From NCBI RefSeq assembly GCF_001984175.1, contig NZ_MTQP01000066.1:799400-863399 (forward strand): a DNA stretch of 64,000 nucleotides, read 5' to 3'. The notes below the pieces were generated by a model. The model saw only the letters and a list, made by a program, of their open reading frames with translations, was not told where the DNA came from and searched no databases. Within the stretch, counting starts at the first letter, position 1; each line of letters starts with the position of its first letter. This DNA is from Saccharothrix sp. ALI-22-I (GTDB taxonomy: Bacteria > Actinomycetota > Actinomycetes > Mycobacteriales > Pseudonocardiaceae). The translations under genes and the position numbers were made by a program. Positions 18,966 to 27,601 of this stretch are shown piece by piece.

Positions 18966-20033
18966 GTGTCTGACAAAAGGTTCGTGCCGGGCCTGGTGTT
19001 GGCCGAACGCTTCTACCGGGACGCGGTCGAGCCGCTGGTCAGGGCGTACTTCGGCGAGGTGCCGCACAGCGCGGCCCGGATCGGGGCCGGTTCCGAGGTG
19101 CTGGGCTACGACACCGAGCGTTCCGCCGATCACGAATGGGGACCTCGGCTGCAACTGTTCCTCGACCCGGACGACACCCGGGCCGACGACATCCGGACGG
19201 CGCTCGCCGAGCACCTGCCCAAGACGTTCCTGGGGTACCCCACGCACTTCGTCGGCACGGAGGACGGCGATGTCCGGCGCATGGCGCACACCGACGGACC
19301 GGTGCACCACCGGGTGGACGTCACCGATGCGGGCACCTGGTTCGACCGGCACCTGGGGTTCGACCCGCGTGCCGGCGTGACCGTGCGGGACTGGTTGAGC
19401 GCACCGACGCAGCGGTTGGCGGAGACGACGGCGGGCGCGGTGTTCCACGACGGGCTCGGCGTGCTGGCGACGGCGCGTGCGGCGTTGAGCTGGTACCCGG
19501 ACGACGTGTGGCGGTACGTGCTGGCCTGCCAGTGGCTGCGGATCTCGCAGGAGGAGGCGTTCGTCGGGCGTTGCGGTGAGGTCGGGGACGAGCTCGGGTC
19601 GGCCGTCGTGGCGGCCCGGTTGAGCCGTGACCTGATGCGGCTGCGGCTGCTGCTGGACCGCCGTTACCCGCCGTACGGGAAGTGGCTGGGGACCGCGTTC
19701 GCCCGGTACACCGATCTGGTGCCGGTGCTGCGGGTCGTGCTGGCGGCGACGGACTGGCACGAGCGGGAGGACCACCTGGCCAAGGCGTACGAACTGGTCG
19801 CGGCCGAGTGCAACGCGCTGGGCCTGGCCGCACCGGTGGACCCGACCACCCGCCCGTACCACGACCGACCGTTCCGGGTACTGCGCGCGGACCGCTTCAC
19901 CGCCGCCCTGCGTGCCGCGATCACCGATCCGGAGGTGGCCGCCCTGCCGCCGTTCGGTGCGGTCGACCAGTACATCGACAGCACCGACGTCCTGGAGCAC
20001 CCGGCCCGGATCAGAGGGCTGACGAGCTGGTGA
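18966..20033 (+). CDS. DUF4037-domain protein
   Basis: A 355-residue cytoplasmic protein. The N-terminal region has the DUF4037 hallmark RIGAGSEVLGYDTERSADHEW (~38-58), which resembles a nucleotidyltransferase GS...D motif, and the rest is helical. The family has no established reaction. The GTG start has AGGAGG five bases upstream, one of the best ribosome sites in the window. It is monocistronic, followed by a hydrolase remnant on the opposite strand. Confidence 0.85.
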   Translation: MSDKRFVPGLVLAERFYRDAVEPLVRAYFGEVPHSAARIGAGSEVLGYDTERSADHEWGPRLQLFLDPDDTRADDIRTALAEHLPKTFLGYPTHFVGTEDGDVRRMAHTDGPVHHRVDVTDAGTWFDRHLGFDPRAGVTVRDWLSAPTQRLAETTAGAVFHDGLGVLATARAALSWYPDDVWRYVLACQWLRISQEEAFVGRCGEVGDELGSAVVAARLSRDLMRLRLLLDRRYPPYGKWLGTAFARYTDLVPVLRVVLAATDWHEREDHLAKAYELVAAECNALGLAAPVDPTTRPYHDRPFRVLRADRFTAALRAAITDPEVAALPPFGAVDQYIDSTDVLEHPARIRGLTSW

Positions 20034-20075
20034 GATAGAGGGAGTTGAAGCCGTCGCGGACTGAAGGCGGCGGTA

Positions 20076-20387
20076 TCAGGCGAGGTGCCGGGAGAAGAAC
20101 CTCAGCGTGCTGTCCAGCTCGAAGGCCGGGGTCTCCCCGTGCTTGCCGGGGTTGGCGTGCAACGTCTTCTCGGCTGAGGCCAAGGCGTCGAACAGCGCCA
20201 AGCTCTGGTCACGCGGCACTCGCTCATCGTCCCACTGCATCAGGAACTCCACCGGGACGGTGATCCGCGCGGCGTCCTCGGCCGAGGCCAGGGCCCCGCA
20301 CAGGCCCAACACCGCCGCGCGGACCCGGGGTTCGGCTGCGGCGCGCCGGATTCGGTGAGACGCAGACCACCGCCGGAACGAGGACAC
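20076..20387 (-). pseudogene. C-terminal fragment of an alpha/beta hydrolase
   Basis: About 90 residues like the end of small dienelactone-type hydrolases: PRVRAAVLGLCGAL, VPVEFLMQWDDERVPRD with the acid, HGETPAFELDSTLRFF with the histidine region. The nucleophile half is missing; homology starts at about 20350 and a good start codon is lacking. It follows the VOC gene by 12 bases on the same strand. A remnant is the simplest reading. Confidence 0.65.
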
Positions 20388-20399
20388 GTTCGCGGACCC

Positions 20400-20834
20400 T
20401 CAGTCGAGACAGAACTCGTTGCCCTCGACGTCCTGCATCGCGATGCAGGACTCGTTGTCCTCATCGGCAGACAGTAGTTGCACGCGTACCGCGCCGAGCG
20501 CGACCAGTCGTGCGCACTCGGCCTCCAGTGTGGCGAGGCGCTCTTCACCCACGAGCCCGGTGCCGACCCGCACGTCGAGGTGCACCCGATTCTTGACGAC
20601 CTTCCCTTCGGGAACGCGCTGGAAGTACAGTCGCGGGCCCACACCTGAGGGATCAATGCAGACGAACGCCGAACCCTGACGCTCGGGCGGCAGCGAGCGA
20701 TCGAAATCGCCCCAAGTGGCAAACCCCTCCGGTGGCGGCGGTACGACGTACCCCAACACCTCGCACCAGAAACGAGCGACGCGCTCAGGTTCAGCGCAAT
20801 CGAAGGTGACTTGGAACTGCTTGACCGACGCCAT
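20400..20834 (-). CDS. VOC-superfamily (glyoxalase-like) protein
   Basis: A 144-residue protein of the Glyoxalase_6 type: it opens with FQVTFDCAEPERVARFWCEVLGY without the break, then RLYFQRVPEGKVVKNRVHLDV and ends in DVEGNEFCLD. These mark a paired beta-alpha-beta-beta-beta fold with possible metal ligands H and E. The substrate is unknown. The ATG at 20834 (MASVKQF) begins the fold directly; the longer frame adds an unlikely nine residues. It lies after the egt operon on the same strand, but a strong hairpin separates them. Confidence 0.83.
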   Translation of the reverse strand: MASVKQFQVTFDCAEPERVARFWCEVLGYVVPPPPEGFATWGDFDRSLPPERQGSAFVCIDPSGVGPRLYFQRVPEGKVVKNRVHLDVRVGTGLVGEERLATLEAECARLVALGAVRVQLLSADEDNESCIAMQDVEGNEFCLD

Positions 20835-20862
20835 AGGTCCACAATAGTGGCGCGTGCTCACG

Positions 20863-20900
20863 ACGACGGCCCCCGCGCTCGGTGGTGCGGGGGCCGTCGT
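20863..20900 (-). terminator. Terminator of the egt operon
   Basis: A perfect 14-bp GC stem (20863-20876 with 20887-20900) with a 10-base loop, about 38 bases beyond the egtD stop. It should end the egtABCD transcript before the VOC gene. There is no clear T run. Confidence 0.65.
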
Positions 20901-20944
20901 CCGACACGGCTAATCGGACACAGCTAATCCGACACGGCTAACCC
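20901..20944. repeat. Three-copy 14-bp tandem repeat
   Basis: The unit is YCGACACGGCTAAT-like, with copies near 20902, 20916 and 20930 differing at one or two bases. It covers the last bases of egtD and places several TAG triplets after the true stop. It is probably slippage. Confidence 0.6.
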
Positions 20945-21912
20945 ACGGCGCGGGCCAGGGACAACGCGAACCGGCCCGCCGAGTCGGTCCACCAGCGGTG
21001 CAGTTCGAAACCGGCGGCGGTCAGCTCGCGGGTCACGCCCTCACGGCGGAATTTCGCGGACACCTCGGTGCGCAGTTCCTCGCCCTCGGCGAACGCCACG
21101 GTCAGGTCGAGGGCGGCGACGTGCGCCTTCACCGGACGCAGGGCGCGCAGCCGCATCTCGATCCACTCCTCCTCCGCGTTCCACAAGGCGACGTGCTCGA
21201 AATCGTCCGGGTCGAAGTCGGCGTCCAACGTCCGGTTGATCACGCGCAGCACGTTCCGGTTGAACTCGGCGGTCACGCCCTGCGCGTCGTCGTACGCGCG
21301 CACCAGCACATCGGGGTCCTTCACCAGATCCGTGCCGAGCAGCAACCACTCCCCCGCGTCCAGCACCTCACGCACCGAAGCGAAGAACTTGTCGCGCTCC
21401 TCCGGGATGAGATTGCCGATCGTGCCGCCGAGGAACGCCACCACCCGCGGCGGCACGCCGGGCAACAGACCGAGGTGTTCGGTGAAGTCGCCGACCACCC
21501 CGTGCACCCGCAGGCCCGGGTAGTCGGCCATGATCGCCTTCGCCGCGTCGGTCAACGCCGACGGCGATACGTCCAACGGCACGAACTCGTTCAACGTGCC
21601 GTGCTCCCGCAATGCGCTCAACAGCAGCCGGGTCTTCTCCGACGAGCCGGAACCCAGCTCCACCAACGCGTGTGCGTTCGTGAGAGCGGCGATCTCCGGC
21701 GCCCGCGACACCAGGATCTCCCGCTCCGCGCGGGTCGGGTAGTACTCGGGCAGCCGGGTGATCTCCTCGAACAGGTCGCTGCCGACCGCGTCGTAGAACC
21801 ACTTCGGCGACACCCACTTCGGCCGCGCGGTCAGCCCCGCCCTCGCCTCGGCGCGCAGCGCGATCGCCGCGTCCTCGGGGGTCAGGTGCACGTCCAGCAC
21901 TGGCTCGGTCAT
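20938..21912 (-). CDS. egtD: Histidine N-alpha-methyltransferase of ergothioneine synthesis
   Basis: A 324-residue SAM-dependent enzyme that trimethylates histidine to hercynine, the first committed step of ergothioneine synthesis. It has the PKWVSPKWFYDAVGSDLFEEI entry segment (broken here by position: 31-51), SAM motif ELGSGSSEKTRLLL (85-98), FLGGTIGNL (~158-166) and the closing SAKFRREGV. The length equals that of mycobacterial EgtD. It is last in the operon; its ATG overlaps the egtC stop as ATGA. Confidence 0.95.
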   Translation of the reverse strand: MTEPVLDVHLTPEDAAIALRAEARAGLTARPKWVSPKWFYDAVGSDLFEEITRLPEYYPTRAEREILVSRAPEIAALTNAHALVELGSGSSEKTRLLLSALREHGTLNEFVPLDVSPSALTDAAKAIMADYPGLRVHGVVGDFTEHLGLLPGVPPRVVAFLGGTIGNLIPEERDKFFASVREVLDAGEWLLLGTDLVKDPDVLVRAYDDAQGVTAEFNRNVLRVINRTLDADFDPDDFEHVALWNAEEEWIEMRLRALRPVKAHVAALDLTVAFAEGEELRTEVSAKFRREGVTRELTAAGFELHRWWTDSAGRFALSLARAVG

Positions 21913-22658
21913 CGTCGTCCAATCCGTTGAACGTCCACAGCGGACACATCAGCCGTGACGACGTGCCCGTCGGGCACTTCCCTCCAGCGCGGGTCGTCGT
22001 CGAGCGGCTCAGAGGCCAACGTCACCGCGCCGTCACCGAAACGCACCCACAGCGCGTGGGTCCACGTGGTGCCGACGAGCACGGTTCCGTTGGTGAGCAA
22101 CAGGTTCAGCCGCGATCCGGGCGCGGCGGCAGATACTTCGGACACCACGTCGGCGAGCGCGGCGGTCGGTGCCGCACCCGCCGCGAGACGCGACCGCACC
22201 AACGCCCACAGCAGGGCCGCGTCGGTCGGCGCCTCCAGCGTCAGCAAAGTCGACACCGGCAGCGTCTTGGCGATGTCCACCACGGACTCCGGCCAGTCCG
22301 CGATACGCCCGTTGTGGCTGAACAACCACTGCCCGTCGGTGAACGGCGCGCACGCCGTGTCCACCACGGGCATGCCGACCGTCGCCGACCGCACCGCGGC
22401 CAACACCGCGCCGGACAGCGTGACCCGGCTCAGCGCGAGCAGGTTCTCGTCCGACCAGATCGTGCCCGCCCGGCGGTAGCGCAGCGCCGGACCGCCCGGC
22501 GCGGGGTACCAGCCCACGCCGTAGCCGTCCACGTTGACCGTGCCGCCGCCGCGCATGTCGCCAGGCGCGTACGACTGCCGGACCAGTGAGTTCGGCGGGT
22601 CGTGCACCAGCGCGGCGACGGACACGGCGGGGCCCAGGTAACCCAGGTGGCGGCACAC
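21909..22658 (-). CDS. egtC: Gamma-glutamyl hercynylcysteine sulfoxide amidohydrolase
   Basis: A 249-residue class II glutamine-amidotransferase-like (Ntn) hydrolase that removes glutamate from gamma-glutamyl-hercynylcysteine sulfoxide. After Met removal the N-terminal nucleophile is Cys2 (MCRHLGYLG), which fixes the GTG at 22658 as the start. SHNGRIADWP (~113-122) matches the family's SHNG loop. The start is two bases after the egtB stop and the stop overlaps egtD. The frame continues upstream only as shadow. Confidence 0.92.
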   Translation of the reverse strand: MCRHLGYLGPAVSVAALVHDPPNSLVRQSYAPGDMRGGGTVNVDGYGVGWYPAPGGPALRYRRAGTIWSDENLLALSRVTLSGAVLAAVRSATVGMPVVDTACAPFTDGQWLFSHNGRIADWPESVVDIAKTLPVSTLLTLEAPTDAALLWALVRSRLAAGAAPTAALADVVSEVSAAAPGSRLNLLLTNGTVLVGTTWTHALWVRFGDGAVTLASEPLDDDPRWREVPDGHVVTADVSAVDVQRIGRR

Positions 22659-22660
22659 CG

Positions 22661-23974
22661 TCAGGCCGATTCGTCCCGCGAGGCGTCCCGCGCGCAGCGG
22701 AAGCCGGCGAAGATCTGCCGCCGGATCGGGTAGTCCCAGTTCCGGAACGTCGAGCGCACCGCCGACTGGTCGCTGCCGAACGACCCGCCGCGCAGCACCT
22801 TGTAGTCCGGACCGAAGAACACCTGCGAGTACTCCGCGTACGGGAACACCTCGAACCCGGTGTAGCCGTGGAAGTCGGAACTGGTCCACTCCCACACGTC
22901 ACCGATCAGCTGGTGCACGCCCAGCGGCGACGCGCCCGCCGGGTACGCGCCGACCGGCGCGGGCGCCAGGTGCCGCTGGTCGAGGTTCGCGTGCCGCTCG
23001 GTCGGCTCCTCGTCGCCCCACGGGTAGCGGCGCGAACGGCCGGTCGCCGGGTCGAACCGGGCCGCCTTCTCCCACTCCACCTCGGTGGGCAGCCGCTTGC
23101 CCGCCCACTTCGCGTACGCCTCGGCCTCGTAGTAGCAGACGTGCACCACCGGCTGGTCCGGGTCGAGCGGCGCGGTGCGACCGAACGCGGTGCGGTGCCA
23201 CTGGTCTCCGACGCGCTCCCAGAACCGCGGCGCGACCAGCGAAGCCTTCCGCACGTGCGCCCACCCGGCCTCGCTCCACCAGCGCGGGTCGGTGTAGCCG
23301 CCGTCGGCGATGAACGCCGCGTACGCGCCGTTGGTCACCGGGGTGGTGTCGATGAAGAACGGGTCGGTGAGCACCTGGTGCGCGGGCCGTTCGTTGTCCA
23401 GCGCCCACGCCTCGGTGGAGGTGCCCATGGTGAACGGCCCGCCGGGGACCAGCACCTCGGCCGGACCCACCGGGCCACCGCGCGGCGGCGGTGGCGCGTC
23501 CAGCACCGGCTCGCCGACGCGCAGCTGGTGGGTGGCCAGCATGGTCTCGTCGTGCTGCTGCTCGTGCTGCACGATCATGCCGAACGCGAACCCGCCGTCG
23601 ATCAGCCGGTGACCTTCCAGCGGGGTGCGCTCCAGCACGTCGAACACCTTGTCGCGGACCTCGCCGACGTACCGGCGGGCCTCGGCGGGGCCGAGCAGCG
23701 GCAGTTCCGGCCGGACCGACCGGGCGTGCTTGAACGCGTCGTACAGCTCGTCGATGTCCGACCGGACCGGCTCACGGCCGCCCACGTCGCGCACCAGCCA
23801 CAGCTCTTCCTGGTTGCCGATGTGCGCGAGGTCCCACACCAGCGGTGACATCAGCTTGGAGTGCTGGCGGACGAGGTCGTGGTCGTCCACCGCGTCGGTG
23901 AGCAGCCTGCTGCGGTCGCGGGCCCTGGTGAGCTGGGCGGCGACCTTGTCTCGAAGGTTCTCGGTGCTGGTCAT
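22661..23974 (-). CDS. egtB: Iron-dependent ergothioneine sulfoxide synthase
   Basis: A 437-residue non-haem iron enzyme that joins hercynine to gamma-glutamylcysteine with O2, forming the C-S bond. The N-terminal DinB-like domain supplies iron ligands H51 (WDLAHIGN), H137 and H141 (QHEQQHDET). The C-terminal FGE-sulfatase domain ends VRSTFRNWDYPIRR. The gene overlaps egtA by ATGA. Use of gamma-glutamylcysteine is inferred from the neighbouring egtA and egtC. Confidence 0.94.
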   Translation of the reverse strand: MTSTENLRDKVAAQLTRARDRSRLLTDAVDDHDLVRQHSKLMSPLVWDLAHIGNQEELWLVRDVGGREPVRSDIDELYDAFKHARSVRPELPLLGPAEARRYVGEVRDKVFDVLERTPLEGHRLIDGGFAFGMIVQHEQQHDETMLATHQLRVGEPVLDAPPPPRGGPVGPAEVLVPGGPFTMGTSTEAWALDNERPAHQVLTDPFFIDTTPVTNGAYAAFIADGGYTDPRWWSEAGWAHVRKASLVAPRFWERVGDQWHRTAFGRTAPLDPDQPVVHVCYYEAEAYAKWAGKRLPTEVEWEKAARFDPATGRSRRYPWGDEEPTERHANLDQRHLAPAPVGAYPAGASPLGVHQLIGDVWEWTSSDFHGYTGFEVFPYAEYSQVFFGPDYKVLRGGSFGSDQSAVRSTFRNWDYPIRRQIFAGFRCARDASRDESA

Positions 23975-25209
23975 GAACGGCCCCCTCCGGTCTTCTCAGC
24001 GAGCGTGCGGTGCAGTTCTTCGGCGATCGCGTCGGTCTGGCCGATCGACAGGTCGGTGCCGGACAGCGCGGCACAGCCCACCTCGACCACGTCGCGCGCC
24101 GCACGGGCGAGCACCGGGTCGTGCAGGCCGTAACGCGCGGCGGCCAACCAGCGGTTCGCGGCGGTCTCGGTGGCCGCGAGCACGCCGTCCACCGTTTCCG
24201 GGGTGCTGAACAACGCGGCCATCAGCACGACCGGCGGCAGCCACCGGCCGTCCGGCGGCGTGTCGAGGTAGCGGACCTCCAGGTACCCGCGCGGGCGGAC
24301 CGGCGGGAACTGGAGGGTGAGGTGGTAGTCGAGGTCGTCCGCGGTGGCCGGCTGGTCCAGGGCGCCCGCGATCCAGTCGGCGAACGTCAGCGGGCGCGGC
24401 GGCAGCCAGTTCGGTCCCGGTCTGCGCACCGCGATGACCGGAGAGTCGAGCACGCGCTTGGCCCAGGCGGCGGCCGGATCGGCGCACACCGCCGCCGGCC
24501 GGGTGCGCACCGGATCGGTGCCGTAGAGGGCACGCATCCGGGCGCTGGCCCAGTCGGTTCGGCGGCCGTTGACGCCGGGCGAGTTGGCGAACAGGGCGTT
24601 GAGCACCGGGCCGAGGGCGTGCACCGCGGCCCACCGCTTCGGCAGGTCACCGGCCAGCCCGGAATCGAGGCAGACCTGGAGGCCGGCGGTGCTGCACATC
24701 ATCGTGATGCCTTCGGGCCCTAACGGGGCGAAAGCGTGTTCCATGGCCGCGTAACGGGGAACCCGGAGCATCCGGAGCGGCGGGCGGAACGGGTCCGCGC
24801 CGTGCTGACCGAGCCGGAGACCGGCCGGTTCGAGCAGGTTGCGCAAGTGGTCGATGTCCGCCGCGACGGTCTTGAGCAGATCGGTCAACGATTCGCGCGG
24901 CGGAGTGGAGATCTCGACCTGGCCACCCGGTTCCACGGTCAGCGGGGTGCCGGAGGGCAGTGGCCGCTGAGGGCTGTCGGGGACGAGGGTCGGTGGGGCG
25001 TGCTTGCCGAGCGCGGACGCGAGGGTCTTCGCGTCGAGCGGTCGGGTGGGATCTTCGACGTGGTGGACGGTCCATTCGAGTTCGACTCCGAGCAGCCTCG
25101 GAGGCCCGTGCTTGAAGCAGACCGAGGCCACGTAGGCCTCGGCCTCCGCTCGATCCCGGAACACCGCCGGGGTTGGCCCCGGAGCCGGGGCATTACGGAC
25201 AGCAGTCAC
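23971..25209 (-). CDS. egtA: Glutamate-cysteine ligase of ergothioneine synthesis
   Basis: A 412-residue ATP-dependent ligase making gamma-glutamylcysteine for EgtB. It has LLGVELEWTVHHV (~38-50), LTVEPGGQVEISTPP (~89-103) and YLEVRYLDTPPDGRW near 310, typical of EgtA and plant-type GCS. It is first in the operon. The GTG at 25209 is preferred because GGGGAG lies 8 bases upstream; a GTG at 25218 would touch that site. Confidence 0.92.
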   Translation of the reverse strand: MTAVRNAPAPGPTPAVFRDRAEAEAYVASVCFKHGPPRLLGVELEWTVHHVEDPTRPLDAKTLASALGKHAPPTLVPDSPQRPLPSGTPLTVEPGGQVEISTPPRESLTDLLKTVAADIDHLRNLLEPAGLRLGQHGADPFRPPLRMLRVPRYAAMEHAFAPLGPEGITMMCSTAGLQVCLDSGLAGDLPKRWAAVHALGPVLNALFANSPGVNGRRTDWASARMRALYGTDPVRTRPAAVCADPAAAWAKRVLDSPVIAVRRPGPNWLPPRPLTFADWIAGALDQPATADDLDYHLTLQFPPVRPRGYLEVRYLDTPPDGRWLPPVVLMAALFSTPETVDGVLAATETAANRWLAAARYGLHDPVLARAARDVVEVGCAALSGTDLSIGQTDAIAEELHRTLAEKTGGGRS

Positions 25210-25343
25210 TTGGCGCACTCCCCGTGATCATTCTGGTCGGTTCGACGCTACACGGGGGTACCGACACTCGCAGCCGTGCGAAACCCTTGCGGATCAACGA
25301 CATGGCGCCGATCGGCACCAGCGGTGACGGCCGAACGGACGGT

Positions 25344-25371
25344 GCCGGACGCCGGCTGCCCGGCGTCCGGC
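25344..25371 (-). terminator. Hairpin after the sugar-dehydrogenase gene
   Basis: A perfect 12-bp stem (GCCGGACGCCGG with CCGGCGTCCGGC) and a 4-base loop, about 60 bases past the stop of the minus-strand dehydrogenase gene and upstream of egtA. It likely insulates the egt promoter. There is no T run. Confidence 0.5.
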
Positions 25372-25430
25372 CGCCACCCCGTTGCTCCGAGTGGACGCTT
25401 CAGCTTGCCTGGGTGGGTGACTTGGAATCT

Positions 25431-26834
25431 CTAGGTGAACAACTGACGGCCTGCCGGGTACACGATGTCGACGTGCAGGAGGCGGTCGTTGCCGGCCGTG
25501 CCGTCCTTGTCCGTCGAGGTCGTCAGCCAGATGTCACCGTCGTGGTCCACCTCGACCGTGCGCAGCCGCCCGTACGAGCCCTGGAAGTAGATCTGCTGCT
25601 CGACCAGGTTGGAGTTGCCGTCGATGCGCAGCCGGTAGATCCGCTGCCCGGCCGTGGTCGCCACGAACACGTGGTCGTTGATGACGGTCAACCCGCTGGG
25701 TGACGCGGACGACGTCGACCACGTCTTCTTCGGGGCCACGGTGCCGCCGCACGACCCCGACGTCCCCTCGCACGCGGGCCAGCCGAAGTTGCCGCCGCGC
25801 TGGATCAGGTTGACCTCGTCTTGCGAGCTGTTGCCGAACTCCGACGCCCACAGCCTGCCCTTCGAGTCGAAGTCCAGGCCCTGCACGTTGCGGTGCCCGT
25901 AGCTCCAGATCGCCTTGCCCGGGAACGGGTTGTCCGACGGGATGGACCCGTCGGGGTTGATGCGCAGGATCTTGCCCGCGTTGTTGTTCATGTTCTGCGC
26001 GTTGTTGCCGTTCTGCGCGTCACCGGTGGAGATGAACAGGTGCTTGCCGTCCGGGCTGAACCGCAGCCGGCCGCCGTTGTGGTACCGGTTCTTGGGGACG
26101 CCGCCGAGCAGCGTGGTCCAACCGGACAGGGCGTTACCGGACAGCTTGGCCCGCACGAGCTGGTTGCCACCGGAAGCTGTGTGGTAGATGAACACGTACC
26201 CGTCGGTGGCGAACGTGGGCGACACCTCGACTCCCAGCACACCACCCTCGCCGTTGGTGCCCTGCGCGCCCGGCACCTTGCCGACGTTGGTCCGCTTCCC
26301 GTCCGGGGAGAGCCGGTAGAGGGTGAACTTCTCCCGTTCGGACACCAGCGCCGAGCCGTCGGGCAGGAACGCCACGCCCCACGGCACGTCCGTGCCGGTC
26401 TGCAACGTCGTCACCGCACCGGGGTTCGGCACGCCCACCGGTCCCGTGCCGCCGGGGGTGGCAGTGATCTCGTTGCTGACCGGCGAGAGGTTGCCCGCCG
26501 TGGCGCCGTCGACCGTCACGGAGAGCGGGCGGTCGATCGTGGTTCCGTTGGCGTAGCGGAAGACCAGCGTGTGCGGGCCCGCCTGGGCCGCGCTGACGGC
26601 GTACTCGATGTAGCCGCCGGTGACGTTGTCGTAGTTGACGAATCCGGAGCCGGTGAACCCGGCGTGGTTGGACTCGACCACGCCGCGCGAGATCGTCGCG
26701 GCCTCGGACTGGACGTCCGCGAGAGCGTGCGCGGTGCCGGGGGCGGCGAGCAGGGAAAGAGCCGTCGCGACGGTCACCGCGCCGACCGCGAGCCGCCGTC
26801 GTGGGATGCCTGGTGCCAGTCCGCTTGATCTCAT
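25431..26834 (-). CDS. Secreted sugar (glucose/sorbosone) dehydrogenase with CBM-like part
   Basis: A 467-residue exported PQQ-type dehydrogenase of the GSDH family, oxidising an aldose or similar sugar outside the cell. The signal region PRRRLAVGAVTVATALSLLA (~11-30) contains RRR, so Tat export is possible. Residues ~40-110 resemble the first half of a CBM6/35 sugar-binding domain; its second half seems missing. The beta-propeller (~135-467) has NRYHNGGRLRFSPDGK, with the catalytic-type histidine, and SYGHRNVQGLDF. AGGAGG lies 7 bases before the ATG. The inverted repeat at 26879 could control it. Confidence 0.85.
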   Translation of the reverse strand: MRSSGLAPGIPRRRLAVGAVTVATALSLLAAPGTAHALADVQSEAATISRGVVESNHAGFTGSGFVNYDNVTGGYIEYAVSAAQAGPHTLVFRYANGTTIDRPLSVTVDGATAGNLSPVSNEITATPGGTGPVGVPNPGAVTTLQTGTDVPWGVAFLPDGSALVSEREKFTLYRLSPDGKRTNVGKVPGAQGTNGEGGVLGVEVSPTFATDGYVFIYHTASGGNQLVRAKLSGNALSGWTTLLGGVPKNRYHNGGRLRFSPDGKHLFISTGDAQNGNNAQNMNNNAGKILRINPDGSIPSDNPFPGKAIWSYGHRNVQGLDFDSKGRLWASEFGNSSQDEVNLIQRGGNFGWPACEGTSGSCGGTVAPKKTWSTSSASPSGLTVINDHVFVATTAGQRIYRLRIDGNSNLVEQQIYFQGSYGRLRTVEVDHDGDIWLTTSTDKDGTAGNDRLLHVDIVYPAGRQLFT

Positions 26835-26878
26835 CGGGTGCCTCCTGCGCAGGGGTAAGAAGGCGGCGGTATTAAAAA

Positions 26879-26889
26879 GGAAAGTTTCC
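26879..26889. promoter_or_regulatory. GGAAA-N-TTTCC inverted repeat
   Basis: A perfect 5-1-5 inverted repeat about 45 bases upstream of the secreted dehydrogenase, in an A/T-rich patch, with an extra half-site (ACTTTC) at 26892-26897. The position suits an operator for a sugar-responsive repressor. The regulator is not known from this window. Confidence 0.45.
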
Positions 26890-26928
26890 ATACTTTCTCG
26901 GGTATCCCGCGCGGCTGTCAAGGCTCGC

Positions 26929-27474
26929 CTAGCGGTCCCGGTAGCGCCCGGCCCAACGGCGGAACTCGGCCCGCGAGGACGGCACGTCGAGCGCGATCCG
27001 GTCCAGCACCTCGGACTGGCGCCGCCCCGCGGGCAGGGCGAACGACGACCGCAGCACGCCGACGTGGCCCGCCGAGAACGGCACGAGCCGGACCGGCGCG
27101 TCACCCCCGGCCGCGAGGACGTCCAGCTGGTCGGCCATGACCGCTCCGTCGCCGACGCGCGCGTGCAACGCGGCCTCGTGCACGAAGAACCGCGCGGCGT
27201 CCGGAACCACCGCCGAACCGTCGCCCGCCTCGTCACCGAGCGCCAAGGCGTACGCGGGCGTGCGCAACGGCTCCGGGACGCACAACGTCTCGAAGATCAC
27301 CATCTCGCACCCGGTCGGGCTGTCCGCGCCATCGCCGGGTCGGCGACCGACGAGCCTGATCAGATCGATCAAGTCCGGTCCGCGCCGATCGCGGTCCACG
27401 GTGGACGGTCCACTCGACCAGCCCAATTCCGGCACCAGCCTCAACGGCGGCCGGATGTCCTCACCTGCGGTCAC
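26929..27474 (-). CDS. DUF5753-like protein without a visible HTH
   Basis: A 181-residue protein whose last ~110 residues (VIFETLCVPEPLRTPAYALA, then the HEAALHARVG strand and ADQLDVLAAGG) resemble the DUF5753 effector domain of Scr1-type XRE regulators in actinomycetes. The ~65 N-terminal residues show no helix-turn-helix. It could be a degraded regulator or a stand-alone sensor. The GTG at 27474 has a TACGGT box 8 bases upstream (near-leaderless). It is divergent from the AcnR-like gene, whose operator lies between them. Confidence 0.6.
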   Translation of the reverse strand: MTAGEDIRPPLRLVPELGWSSGPSTVDRDRRGPDLIDLIRLVGRRPGDGADSPTGCEMVIFETLCVPEPLRTPAYALALGDEAGDGSAVVPDAARFFVHEAALHARVGDGAVMADQLDVLAAGGDAPVRLVPFSAGHVGVLRSSFALPAGRRQSEVLDRIALDVPSSRAEFRRWAGRYRDR

Positions 27475-27548
27475 GGTGCGCCACCGTAGTGATGGCGACC
27501 TGGGGTTTCGAGCCGAGACCGGCAAGATCACCCCAACGGGGACGTGAC

Positions 27549-27564
27549 CAAGCCGTACGTACTG
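27549..27564 (+). promoter_or_regulatory. AcnR-type operator before the regulator gene
   Basis: CAAGCCGTACGTACTG keeps the GTACTG half and most of the other half of the CAGNACNNNCGTACTG motif found perfectly before acnA. It lies 37 bases before the regulator's start. This suggests autoregulation and possibly control of the divergent DUF5753-like gene. Confidence 0.6.
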
Positions 27565-27601
27565 ATTGGATTTCCCCAGGCGGCCCTGGCAACATCGACA
27601 G

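Noticed and set aside
20901..20944. Attachment site
   Set aside because: The three 14-bp repeats resemble slippage; there is no integrase or tRNA nearby.
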